From NCBI GenBank assembly GCA_035640355.1, contig DASQWI010000011.1, forward strand, positions 1 through 64,000: 64,000 nt of DNA, in the 5' to 3' direction. Positions 16,511-24,023 of the stretch are shown here, one piece after another. The translations under genes were made by a program, and so were the position numbers. Below the pieces are notes generated by a model. That model saw only the letters and a list, made by a program, of their open reading frames with translations, ran no database searches and had not been told where the DNA came from. This DNA comes from Actinomycetota bacterium. GTDB taxonomy: Bacteria > Actinomycetota > UBA4738 > HRBIN12. How positions within the stretch are numbered: the stretch's first letter is position 1; each line of letters begins with the position of its first letter.

Positions 16511-17728
16511 TCAGCCTCCGCGGTCGAGGCCCGTCCCATCGGCTCGGAAGAACCGTGGTCGCTGGCTCGTCATCTCGACGGTGAACCGTCGGTGGTGCAC
16601 GAGCCGGTGGTGCCGCCGGCAGAGAAGGACGAGGTTGTCAAGGCTCGTCGGACCGCCGTCCGCCCAATGATGAACGTGATGTGCGTCGCACCAGCTCGAA
16701 GGTCGATCACAGCTCGGGAAGGCGCACCCGCCGTCACGAACCGCGACCGCCCGTCGAAGCGCGGGCGGCACCACCTTGGACTTCCTTCCCACGTCCAGCG
16801 GCTGCGAGCTGCCGACGGTGATCACCCGGCTCACGGTGGCGTCACACGCGAGCTGCCTCGCGGCCTCGCCGTCGATCCGTCCGACGTCTTCCAGGTCGAC
16901 CCGATGGCCGGCACGCCGTTCGAGCGAGGCGAGGTCCATCGTCACCACTACGTGTGGGCGCTCACCGGAAACCACAGGACGCTCAGGGAGGTCGAGCCAC
17001 TGCCGGCAGATCTCACCGAGCGCGTCGGCTCGGCGCTGGCCGGGCGTGCGCGGATCGAGCTCGGCACTCCGATCGCGCTGTTCGCCGGATCGGTGTCCCT
17101 CTCGTGACCGCACGTTCGCATCCTCTACCGCACGAAGCGCGGTGATCACGGTCTGGCCTGTGAGGGGATCGAGCTCGCCGTCCAAGCGCACCATGCCGTC
17201 CAGCGTCGCCGAGACATGGAGGCGCCGTCGCTCGAACCGGCGCTCCTCGTCCTCCGCGGCCCGTTCGGAGTCGGCGTTCTCGCGCCACCGGGCCACCGTG
17301 CTCCGAAGCTGCGTCACGGGAAGCGTTCGCGCCGCGTCCACGAGCGCGTCTTCGGCCCGCGCGAAGTGCTCCGGCGCCGCCTCCTGCGCCGACGCCAACA
17401 ACGAGACCGCAGCCGAGGAGACTTCGCCGCCTGCGAGCGCGTCAGCCGTTACCGGCATCTGCTCGAGCGCTCGGGCCATCCGAACGTGACCGGCCGCGGT
17501 CGACGGCGCCACACCGTGACGTGCCACCATCCACGACCCCAACGACAGATGACCGTCGCGCCCAACGACTTCTCGGCGCTCGAGCTCGGCGAGTGCCCGA
17601 GCTCGCTCGGCATCCACGAATCGGTCCGTGTGCTCGAGATCGTCGAGGTACGAAGCCAGCTCGTCGTCGGAGACTGTGCGAAGGTCTCGGATCCGAAGTT
17701 CGTCGCAAACGGAACGCAACGTGCTCAT
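16511..17728 (-). CDS. DUF222/HNH endonuclease (13E12 family)
   Basis: A 405-aa protein. The start at ATG 17728 (MSTLRSVCDELRIRD) is chosen because it aligns exactly with the left-edge copy; the frame continues upstream to 17857 without family similarity. DUF222 occupies about residues 30-300. The HNH motif lies in the C-terminal region: CAFPSCDRPSSWCDAHHVHH followed by NLVLLCRRHHRLVHH, with the CxxC, Hx and HH zinc/metal residues intact. These nucleases are multi-copy in actinobacteria and poorly understood. It converges with the UvrD2 gene. Confidence 0.92.
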   Translation of the reverse strand: MSTLRSVCDELRIRDLRTVSDDELASYLDDLEHTDRFVDAERARALAELERREVVGRDGHLSLGSWMVARHGVAPSTAAGHVRMARALEQMPVTADALAGGEVSSAAVSLLASAQEAAPEHFARAEDALVDAARTLPVTQLRSTVARWRENADSERAAEDEERRFERRRLHVSATLDGMVRLDGELDPLTGQTVITALRAVEDANVRSREGHRSGEQRDRSAELDPRTPGQRRADALGEICRQWLDLPERPVVSGERPHVVVTMDLASLERRAGHRVDLEDVGRIDGEAARQLACDATVSRVITVGSSQPLDVGRKSKVVPPALRRAVAVRDGGCAFPSCDRPSSWCDAHHVHHWADGGPTSLDNLVLLCRRHHRLVHHRRFTVEMTSQRPRFFRADGTGLDRGG

Positions 17729-17802
17729 GGCAATCCCGACGATAGGCAACGCGCGTTCGCGACGCTGTGAACTCAGCCACACCGCCAACGAATTGGGCCG
17801 TC
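17513..17802. repeat. Dispersed repeat, copy 2
   Basis: Partner of 1-290, same orientation, offset 17512. It holds the 5' end and upstream region of the complete DUF222/HNH gene. Confidence 0.8.
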
Positions 17803-18105
17803 GAACCGCACTCGCGCCGTCCAGGGGATGAAGGCCGCAGCGCTCGGGGGAGCGCACGACCTCACGCCGTCCACACCGATAGGGTGCTGATCGACAAGCG
17901 ACGCGATCATCACGAGGTGTCCATGGGTCGCTGGCGCCACCCGCGAAACCGTCGCGGTCAAGAGGAGCCCGAGCAAGACGAGCGCTTCGAGCGCGCTCAC
18001 GCTGCGCCGGAGGATCTCGGCGCTCCCGAGGTCAACTCAGGCGTCGCCGAAGCACCCGGAACGCGAACGGTCGAAGATAGGCCGGCTGTCGTCGAGGAGG
18101 TTCGT

Positions 18106-18591
18106 ATGAACGAGGGACGAGATCGCGCGGATGTCTCCGTCGTCGGTTCGGGGACGAGGATCGAGGGGACGGTCGTCGCGACCGGCTCGCTCAGGGTGGA
18201 TGGCGAGGTCAAGGGGAAGATCACCGCTGAGAAGGAAGTATCCCTCTCTCCACGCGGGCGGGTCGAAGCCGACATCCAGGCGGACAGCATCACGCTCGCC
18301 GGCCAGGTCAAGGGCGATCTCAATGCCAAGGCCGATGTCTCCCTCCCCGCCGAGAGCCGGCTGCTGGGAGACATCCGAGCTCACAACGTCGAAGTCGGCG
18401 GAGCCGTCAAGGGCATGATCATGGCGAGAGGAACGGTGAGACTCGGCCCCCGCGCCCGCGTGGAGGGCGATATCACCTCATCGACTCTGGCGATCGCCGA
18501 GGGCGCCGTCTTCGTGGGGACTTCGTTCATGGGCCAAGAGGGCACACATCAAGACCAACAGAAGCGCGAGATGGAGGCCAGGCCCGCCTAG
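18106..18591 (+). CDS. Bactofilin (polymer-forming cytoskeletal protein)
   Basis: A 161-aa protein. The start at ATG 18106 is supported by gaggagg five bases upstream. The frame is open further up, and ATG 17923 would add 61 charged residues; this longer form cannot be excluded. Residues 10-140 are a right-handed beta-helix of the bactofilin type, seen as repeats with G-x-V-x-G-D/E steps: GTVVATGSLRVDGEVKGKI, GQVKGDLNAKADVSL, GAVKGMIMARGTVRLG. Bactofilins polymerise without nucleotides and act in cell shape and wall synthesis. No adjacent peptidase or wall gene is present. Confidence 0.85.
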   Translation: MNEGRDRADVSVVGSGTRIEGTVVATGSLRVDGEVKGKITAEKEVSLSPRGRVEADIQADSITLAGQVKGDLNAKADVSLPAESRLLGDIRAHNVEVGGAVKGMIMARGTVRLGPRARVEGDITSSTLAIAEGAVFVGTSFMGQEGTHQDQQKREMEARPA

Positions 18592-18680
18592 CGCGCACGG
18601 ATCGTTCCGGCCGTCGCCCGGCGTCGTGACGAATCGGGACAACGAGGCCTAGACGCGAAAAGCGATCGACCGACAACGGC

Positions 18681-18709
18681 TTGACAGTGAAGTAAGTGAC
18701 TGCTAACTT
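18681..18709 (+). promoter_or_regulatory. Sigma-70-type promoter of the tetR gene, leaderless
   Basis: A -35 TTGACA (18681-18686), a 17-bp spacer and a -10 TAACTT (18704-18709) lie directly before ATG 18718. Transcription would start at about 18715-18718, so the mRNA should have almost no leader. Confidence 0.75.
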
Positions 18710-18710
18710 C
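18691..18710. promoter_or_regulatory. Candidate TetR operator 1 (autoregulation)
   Basis: The imperfect inverted repeat AGTAAG-n-CTAACTT overlaps the spacer and -10 of the tetR promoter. It shares AGTGAC-n5-ACT with the palindrome at 19321-19336, so the same repressor probably binds both. Confidence 0.55.
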
Positions 18711-18717
18711 CTACGTC

Positions 18718-19275
18718 ATGACGACGAGCGCCTCGAGGACGCGGCTCACCGCCGAGGAGCGACGGGAAGAGATCCTGCGCGCGGCGACGGTGGAGTTCGC
18801 GCGCGGCGGGATGGACGGCACGCCCACCGAGGCCATCGCCCGGCGCGTGGGGATCTCCCAGCCCTACCTGTTCCGCCTGTTCAGCACCAAGAAGGAACTG
18901 TTCCTGGCGGTCGTCGACCGCTGCTTCGACACCACCCTCGACGCGTTCCGGCGGGCGGCTGATGGCCGCTCTGGCACCGACGCCCTGCACGCGATGGGGA
19001 AGGCCTACGCGGTGCTCCTCAAGGACCGAACGGCCCTCCTCCTGCAGCTCCAGGCCTACGTCGCGTGCGACGACCCCGACGTTCGCACGCTCGTTCGCGA
19101 CGGCTTCAAGCGGCTGGCGACTTTCGTAGCCGATGCCTCGGGCCTGCCGGCCGAGGACATCCGTCGCTTCTTCGAAACGGGGATGTTGATGAACGTCGTC
19201 GCGGCGATGGAGCTCGACCGCGTCCGCCAGCCGTGGGCGCGCGATCTGATGGTTCCGATGGAGGAGAAGCGATGA
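18718..19275 (+). CDS. TetR-family transcriptional regulator
   Basis: A 185-aa protein with the TetR N-terminal helix-turn-helix: LTAEERREEILRAATVEFAR, then GTPTEAIARRVGISQPYLFR and LFSTKKELF. The C-terminal ligand domain is helical (LHAMGKAYAVLLKDRTALLL). It precedes the DHA2-type efflux gene by 85 bp on the same strand and most likely represses it, with release by an exported compound. Its promoter and that of the efflux gene carry matching inverted repeats. Confidence 0.92.
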   Translation: MTTSASRTRLTAEERREEILRAATVEFARGGMDGTPTEAIARRVGISQPYLFRLFSTKKELFLAVVDRCFDTTLDAFRRAADGRSGTDALHAMGKAYAVLLKDRTALLLQLQAYVACDDPDVRTLVRDGFKRLATFVADASGLPAEDIRRFFETGMLMNVVAAMELDRVRQPWARDLMVPMEEKR

Positions 19276-19320
19276 GCCGCACCACGCTACAAAGCGCTCT
19301 CTCTTTTTCAATCAGGAAGG

Positions 19321-19336
19321 TAGTGACCGTTCACTA
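19321..19336. promoter_or_regulatory. Candidate TetR operator 2 (efflux gene)
   Basis: A perfect inverted repeat, TAGTGA-ccgt-TCACTA, sits 24 bp before the ATG of the MFS gene and just before its ribosome binding site (aaggagggagga). Confidence 0.65.
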
Positions 19337-19360
19337 GGCCCCAAGGAGGGAGGAACGACG

Positions 19361-20998
19361 ATGGCAACAACAGAAGCGGCCTCGATCCGACCGATGGAAA
19401 CCGCACCCCAGACCGCCGGCCTGAATCCGCGCCGCTGGCAGATCCTGGCCGTGCTGTGCATCTCGCTGTTCGTGATCGTCACGGACAACACGATCGTGAA
19501 CGTGGCTCTGCCCACGCTCGCGCGCGAGCTGAACGCCGGGACCAGCAGCCTGCAGTGGATCGTCGACGCGTACACGCTCGTCTTCGCCGGCCTGCTGCTC
19601 GCCGCCGGCGGCCTCGGCGACCGGTTCGGCCGCAGGGGAGGGCTGCTCGTGGGCCTGCTCGTGTTCGGCGCCTTCTCAGCGGCAGGCGCCTTCGCGTCGA
19701 GCACCGGACAACTGATCACCGCGCGCGCGCTCATGGGCGTCGGGGCCGCGTTCATCTTCCCCTCGACGCTGGCGCTCATCGTCAACGTGTTCACGGACGC
19801 GCGCGAGCGCGCGGCCGCCATCGGGATCTGGACCGCCATCGCCGGTGTCGGCGTGGCGCTCGGCCCGATCTCGGGTGGGTGGCTGCTCGAGCACTTCTCG
19901 TGGGGCTCGGTGTTCCTGGTGAACGTGCCGATCGTCCTCGTCGGGATCGTCGGCACGCTCTTCCTGGTTCCGACGTCGCGCGATCCGCGCGCGGCGAGAC
20001 TCGACCTCACTGGCCTCGGCCTGTCGATCGCCGGCGTGACGCTGCTGGTGTGGTCGCTCATCGAGGCGCCCCAGAACGGGTGGGTCTCGACCGAGACGAT
20101 CGTGGGGCTCGTCGCTGCGGCCGCGCTTCTCGCATCGTTCGTGTGGTGGGAGCGCCGTGTCCCGGCTCCTCTGCTCGACGTCCGCCTGTTCCGCAACATG
20201 CGGTTCACCGCGGCGAGCCTCGCCATCACGCTGGGGTTCTTCGCTCTGTTCGGATTCATCTTCCTGGTGACGCAGTACCTGCAGCTGGTGAAGGGGTACT
20301 CGGCCCTACAGGCGGGGGTGCGGACGTTGCCGTTCGCGTTCGCCATGGTGGCCGCGGCCGTCACGTCGCCGAAGGTCGTGCAGCGCGTCGGGACCAAGCT
20401 CGTTGTCGCCACGGGGCTCGTCCTCATGGCGGGCGGGTTCGCCATCGCCGCGACCAACGACGCTGCGACGTCGTACTCCGTGATCGCGACGGCGATGGTC
20501 CTGATGGGGTTCGGCCTCGGCTCCGCCGCCGCGCCGGCCACCGAGTCGATCCTCGATTCCCTGCCGAAGGAGAAGGCGGGCGTGGGATCGGCGGTGAACG
20601 ACACAACGCGCGAGGTCGGTGGAACGCTCGGCGTCGCGGTGCTCGGAAGCATCATGGCCTCGGTCTACGGCGGCCGGATCGTCGACGCGCTGTCGAGGAC
20701 GCCGGTTCCCGCCGGCCTCCGCGCCGAGGCGGGCGACTCGCTGGCCGCGGCCCTCCAGATCGCAGGACGGGTCGGCGGTGCGGCGGGGCAGGGGATCGTG
20801 CTCACGGCCCAAGACGCGTTCGTCCACGCGTTCCAGATCGGATCCGTGGTGACCGGCGCGGTCGCGCTCGCCGGCGCCTTGCTCGCCCTGCTGTTCCTCC
20901 CTGCGCGCTCACGCGACGAGGAACGGGTCTCGATCACGCTCGAGCGCGACCCCGTCGTGGCCGAGTTGGAACCGGTCCTCGAACGAAGCGAGCGCTGA
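19361..20998 (+). CDS. DHA2-family (EmrB/QacA-type, 14-helix) MFS drug efflux transporter
   Basis: A 545-aa protein with about 14 membrane helices. Family signs: DNTIVNVALPTLARELN in helix 1, motif A GDRFGRR after helix 2, and motif C-like GVGVALGPISGGWLLE in helix 5. The ribosome binding site aaggagggagga lies just upstream. These pumps export drugs, dyes or lipids by proton antiport. Control is probably by the adjacent TetR protein. An SDR gene remnant begins 5 bp after its stop. Confidence 0.92.
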   Translation: MATTEAASIRPMETAPQTAGLNPRRWQILAVLCISLFVIVTDNTIVNVALPTLARELNAGTSSLQWIVDAYTLVFAGLLLAAGGLGDRFGRRGGLLVGLLVFGAFSAAGAFASSTGQLITARALMGVGAAFIFPSTLALIVNVFTDARERAAAIGIWTAIAGVGVALGPISGGWLLEHFSWGSVFLVNVPIVLVGIVGTLFLVPTSRDPRAARLDLTGLGLSIAGVTLLVWSLIEAPQNGWVSTETIVGLVAAAALLASFVWWERRVPAPLLDVRLFRNMRFTAASLAITLGFFALFGFIFLVTQYLQLVKGYSALQAGVRTLPFAFAMVAAAVTSPKVVQRVGTKLVVATGLVLMAGGFAIAATNDAATSYSVIATAMVLMGFGLGSAAAPATESILDSLPKEKAGVGSAVNDTTREVGGTLGVAVLGSIMASVYGGRIVDALSRTPVPAGLRAEAGDSLAAALQIAGRVGGAAGQGIVLTAQDAFVHAFQIGSVVTGAVALAGALLALLFLPARSRDEERVSITLERDPVVAELEPVLERSER

Positions 20999-21003
20999 GC
21001 GCG

Positions 21004-21164
21004 ATGAGGCTCGTCGACCGCAGTGTGCTGATCACGGGAGGAGGCTCGGGCATCGGTCTCCCCTTGCCCGAGCCCTCGCCCGTGAGAACCGGGTGGTGAT
21101 CGCGGGCAGAGACGAAGGGAAGCTTGAGGAGGGGCTGGCCGGGGTCGGCGCCTCGAGTCGGTGA
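21004..21164 (+). pseudogene. Frameshifted and truncated short-chain dehydrogenase (SDR)
   Basis: The ATG at 21004 starts MRLVDRSVLITGGGSGIG, the SDR cofactor-binding motif TGGGSGIG. The frame then reads off into a stop, but shifting by one base near 21064-21068 restores ARALARENRVVIAGRDEGKL, the expected continuation. Coding similarity stops at a TGA at 21162-21164, about 50 residues in, whereas SDRs are about 250. It marks the left boundary of the defence island. Confidence 0.75.
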
Positions 21165-21636
21165 ACCTCCTAAATATCCCTTCTCGTCTCCGGTCTGCTC
21201 CCTACCGAGTCGGGAGGGGTGTTAGGGCTGGTCGTACGGTCGGACTATCCTCGGAAAATGCTGACCGCCACCCCCTCCGTCAGCGTCTTGGTGAACGGAC
21301 CTCGATAACACCCTGTGGGACTGGTTTGACATCTGGTAAGCGGGGGTTCTCGGCGTTCATCGATGCCCTGGAAGCCGACAGCGGAATAGACCGCGAGACG
21401 CTCGAACGCGAGATTCGGCCTATCCATCAAGCGAACGTACGAGCGAGTATTCACCCGACCTTCTCATCCCCCAGTTGCCATCCGTCGCGAGGCACCTGGA
21501 CCGGGTAGGCGACCGCCCGCGAGCCGCGCACCGCCAAGAAGTAGCCCAGCTCGATCGAGGCCCCGCAGATCCCGGCGGGTCCTCGGGTGTGAGTCGTGTT
21601 CCGGTGGCGTCGGTACTGGGCAATACCCTCAGCAGC
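21165..21636. other. Gap between SDR remnant and CBASS operon
   Basis: This 472-bp stretch has no gene I can support. One frame encodes FIDALEADSGIDRETLERE near 21347-21403, which looks protein-like but lies in no convincing gene. It may hold the left junction of the island. Confidence 0.4.
21624..21629 (+). promoter_or_regulatory. -10 element of a leaderless CBASS promoter
   Basis: TACCCT ends 7 nt before ATG 21637 and there is no Shine-Dalgarno sequence, which fits actinobacterial leaderless promoters. No clear -35 is visible. Confidence 0.45.
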
Positions 21637-22200
21637 ATGGTCGAGACGCCCGAGCCCCTGCAGGGTGGTGACGAACTTCGTCGCGCGCTCTGGCACGAGG
21701 CCAACCGCGTCATCATCGACTCCACCTATTCGGGTCGGGAGCATCAGGCCGTAGGGAACCGCTGGGAGGTCATCAACCGGTGGCTCGGTGTCCCCGCTGC
21801 CGTCGCAGGTGCGTTGGTGGCCGGAGGGGCGGCCGTTTCCGCGCTCGCGGGGGGAGACAAGGGACTCACGGCCACGCTCGCACTCATCGCGGCGGGTCTG
21901 AGTGCGGCGCGCACCTTCCTTCGGCCGGATGAAATCGCAGAGGGACACGGCCTAAACGGGGATCGGTTCATCTCTCTGGCGAACGATGCCCGGACATTCC
22001 AGCAGCTTGACCTTCGATCCCCCCTTAGCGACGACGCTCTCCGGGACCGTTGTACCCACCTCAGCAAGCGCCGCAACGAGCTGCGGGAGTCGCCCCCTCG
22101 TCACCTTCCGGCGTGGGCGTACAAGAAGGCGAAGGACGGGATCGCCGCCGGGGAGTCTGACTACGAGAACGACCCCCTCTGGCTGGAGTATCCGAGCTGA
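21637..22200 (+). CDS. SLATT-domain two-helix membrane protein, probable CBASS effector
   Basis: A 187-aa protein starting at ATG 21637. Two adjacent membrane helices lie at about residues 49-70 and 77-94, preceded by an amphipathic segment (HEANRVIIDSTYSGREHQAV) and followed by a soluble helical C-terminus. This is the layout of SLATT (SMODS/SLOG-associating 2TM) proteins. In CBASS these are thought to form pores when activated by a cyclic nucleotide, killing the infected cell. The CD-NTase gene follows after 4 bp, giving a two-gene operon. No cyclic nucleotide-binding domain is separately visible. Confidence 0.8.
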   Translation: MVETPEPLQGGDELRRALWHEANRVIIDSTYSGREHQAVGNRWEVINRWLGVPAAVAGALVAGGAAVSALAGGDKGLTATLALIAAGLSAARTFLRPDEIAEGHGLNGDRFISLANDARTFQQLDLRSPLSDDALRDRCTHLSKRRNELRESPPRHLPAWAYKKAKDGIAAGESDYENDPLWLEYPS

Positions 22201-22204
22201 GCTC

Positions 22205-23080
22205 ATGGCCACTACCCTCGTGGGGGCGTTTGACGAGTTTCGCTCCAGGCTCGCTCTCACCAACAAACAGAAGGCGACGGCCTTGGCTCACATCAAGAGC
22301 ATCGAGTCGTTCTTCGAGACGAACTTCGTGTTGGACTCCTCGACAGGTGTGTTCTACACGGGGTCCTTCCGGCGAGGGACGATGGTGAGATGGACTAGGG
22401 ACGTCGACATCATGGCGTCGCTGTCGGTCAACAAGTACGACCCTGTCTACGGCAACGACTCGTCCAAGTTCTTGTACATGGTGCGGGACGCGCTCAACGA
22501 GCGGTTCACTTCAACCAAGGTGAGCACGAAGCGCATGGCGATCAGGCTCGACTTCGCGGACATCACCGCCGATGTAGTGCCTTGCTTCCGTCGAAAGGGG
22601 GGAGGCTTCCTCATGCCCGATGGCAGTGGGAACTGGCGAGCCACCTATCCCGGCTTCCACTCGACGTTGATGCGCAAGGCGGACGAGGCCAAGGCGAACC
22701 AGCTCAAACCCTTGGTGAAGCTCCTCAAGGCTTGGAACATCGCGAACGGCCACCATCTCAGCTCGATCCACGTCGAGTTGATGGTCGAGCGTATGTGGCG
22801 GGATGACTCGGTCATCTCCTCGCCCTACCCCGCCGCCGTCGCGGAGACCCTCCGAGTGATGCCCGGGTGGGCGGCGAATCCCTTCCCCGACCCTTGGCCC
22901 GACGGTCGCCGCATCGACGCCGATCTCTCGGCCGCGGATCGAAATACGGCGGTGAACATGCTTCGACAAGATGCCAAGAACTCTGCCGAAGCGGAACAGT
23001 ACCGAGCCAGCGGGCAGACTCAGAAGGCGTTCGAGAAGTGGGACGCGGTGTTCAGGCACCAGTTCCCCGCTTACGGCTAA
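22205..23080 (+). CDS. SMODS-type CD-NTase (CBASS cyclic oligonucleotide synthase)
   Basis: A 291-aa nucleotidyltransferase from ATG 22205. The catalytic signature is YTGSFRRGTMVRWTRDVDIM (Gly53-Ser54, Asp66 and Asp68), with the third carboxylate in ADITADVVPCF (Asp123). The C-terminal helical domain follows (KPLVKLLKAWNIANGHHLSS), as in SMODS enzymes. On phage sensing such enzymes make cyclic di- or trinucleotides that activate a partner effector, here the SLATT protein 4 bp upstream. No Cap2/Cap3 or HORMA/TRIP13 genes are present, so it is a type I-like minimal CBASS. The product nucleotide cannot be predicted. Confidence 0.9.
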   Translation: MATTLVGAFDEFRSRLALTNKQKATALAHIKSIESFFETNFVLDSSTGVFYTGSFRRGTMVRWTRDVDIMASLSVNKYDPVYGNDSSKFLYMVRDALNERFTSTKVSTKRMAIRLDFADITADVVPCFRRKGGGFLMPDGSGNWRATYPGFHSTLMRKADEAKANQLKPLVKLLKAWNIANGHHLSSIHVELMVERMWRDDSVISSPYPAAVAETLRVMPGWAANPFPDPWPDGRRIDADLSAADRNTAVNMLRQDAKNSAEAEQYRASGQTQKAFEKWDAVFRHQFPAYG

Positions 23081-23094
23081 GCGCGGGGCCGTCA

Positions 23095-23123
23095 GGTAAC
23101 ACGCCAGATGGGTAACACGCCAG
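23095..23123. repeat. 13-bp tandem direct repeat
   Basis: ggtaacacgccag occurs twice with a 16-nt period, just after the CD-NTase stop. Confidence 0.7.
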
Positions 23124-23274
23124 CCAGTCGGGCTCTTTGAGACGTCGCTAGATCGCGCATTGCCCGATCGGCGGACAACGTTCCTTGTCCGTAGACTGGG
23201 AGGACTGGGTCAGGGACCTACTTGGGCGTCGCGCGCCGGGACGCGGGGCCATGTCCCCCGATAGGCCCGGCCGC

Positions 23275-23724
23275 CTAATCGCCGTTTCGCCAGGAGCTCG
23301 CCTTGGTCTGCCAATTCGGTGGAAGGGCAGACTCATCGAACGGCTTGCCTTCGATACGGAGAGCGTGGAGCGCACCGATCATCGCGTCCCACTGGTCCTC
23401 TGTGAGGTCCGCCTTCATGCGATTAACGAGAGCGGCGACCAACACAACGCTCGACTCGTCCCTGGGGACGACATGCTCCCACTCGGCGTTGCGCGCACCG
23501 CCGGTGTGGGTCAAGGCGATGGACGTGTACTTGCAGATGAACGCCTGCAGGTCCTCGTTCCACTGATCGTGTAGCGCCTCCCGCCGAGCGCGCATATTCG
23601 GCTTTTGCCCCTTTCGTTTGCGCGTGAGCAGGCCCTCGCAGATCGGGCAGTAGCGCTTGAGACCAGACGGCCGCAGACACACGAAACACTCTCGACCGCC
23701 TAACAGTTCAGCGTCGGCGCTCAT
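23275..23724 (-). CDS. HNH-like zinc-binding protein
   Basis: A 149-aa protein from ATG 23724 (MSADAELLGG). The frame runs on to 23943 but the extra part looks non-coding. Two CxxC pairs (CFVCLRPSG and YCPICEGLL) are followed by NAEWEHVVPRDES, which resembles the first His of an HNH beta-beta-alpha-metal fold. A basic linker (TRKRKGQKPNMRARRE) lies between. It could be an HNH nuclease. It converges with the CBASS operon. No close family is recognised, and no ribosome binding site is seen. Confidence 0.55.
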   Translation of the reverse strand: MSADAELLGGRECFVCLRPSGLKRYCPICEGLLTRKRKGQKPNMRARREALHDQWNEDLQAFICKYTSIALTHTGGARNAEWEHVVPRDESSVVLVAALVNRMKADLTEDQWDAMIGALHALRIEGKPFDESALPPNWQTKASSWRNGD

Positions 23725-24011
23725 GGCATCGCAGGATACGACGCCGCTCGGACCGCAGAGATCCCGGAACAGGAGAGGGACGCTGCCCTCCACGTTGGGT
23801 GTGTGAGCCTCCGTCACGGACAAGTTGGACAGCCGCGGAGCGCAATCCCAGCGACGTCCCCTCATGCCTACTCTTCCACCCCTCCCCGTCCGCGGACACC
23901 TAGTGCGTACACCGGGCCTCCCAAGTAGCGGGGGCTCGGGCACCGCCGCTGGCGCTCAGTTGCTCTCTCTTCTTCTTCCCCTCCCGTGGGAACGAGGTCT
24001 CGCCTGGGCGC

Positions 24012-24017
24012 TACGCT
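24012..24017 (+). promoter_or_regulatory. -10 element of a leaderless ABC-3C promoter
   Basis: TACGCT ends 6 nt before ATG 24024; no Shine-Dalgarno is present. The rest of the 299-bp gap (23725-24023) shows nothing else I can support. Confidence 0.45.
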
Positions 24018-24023
24018 CGCCCT

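Noticed and set aside
19456..21099. A 547-codon frame ending with an SDR-like sequence
   Set aside because: Most of it is a shifted frame of the MFS gene; only the tail from 21004 has meaning, and it is reported as the SDR remnant.
21161..21508. A 115-codon frame before the CBASS genes
   Set aside because: Only a short internal part looks protein-like; there is no ribosome binding site, family match or sensible terminus.
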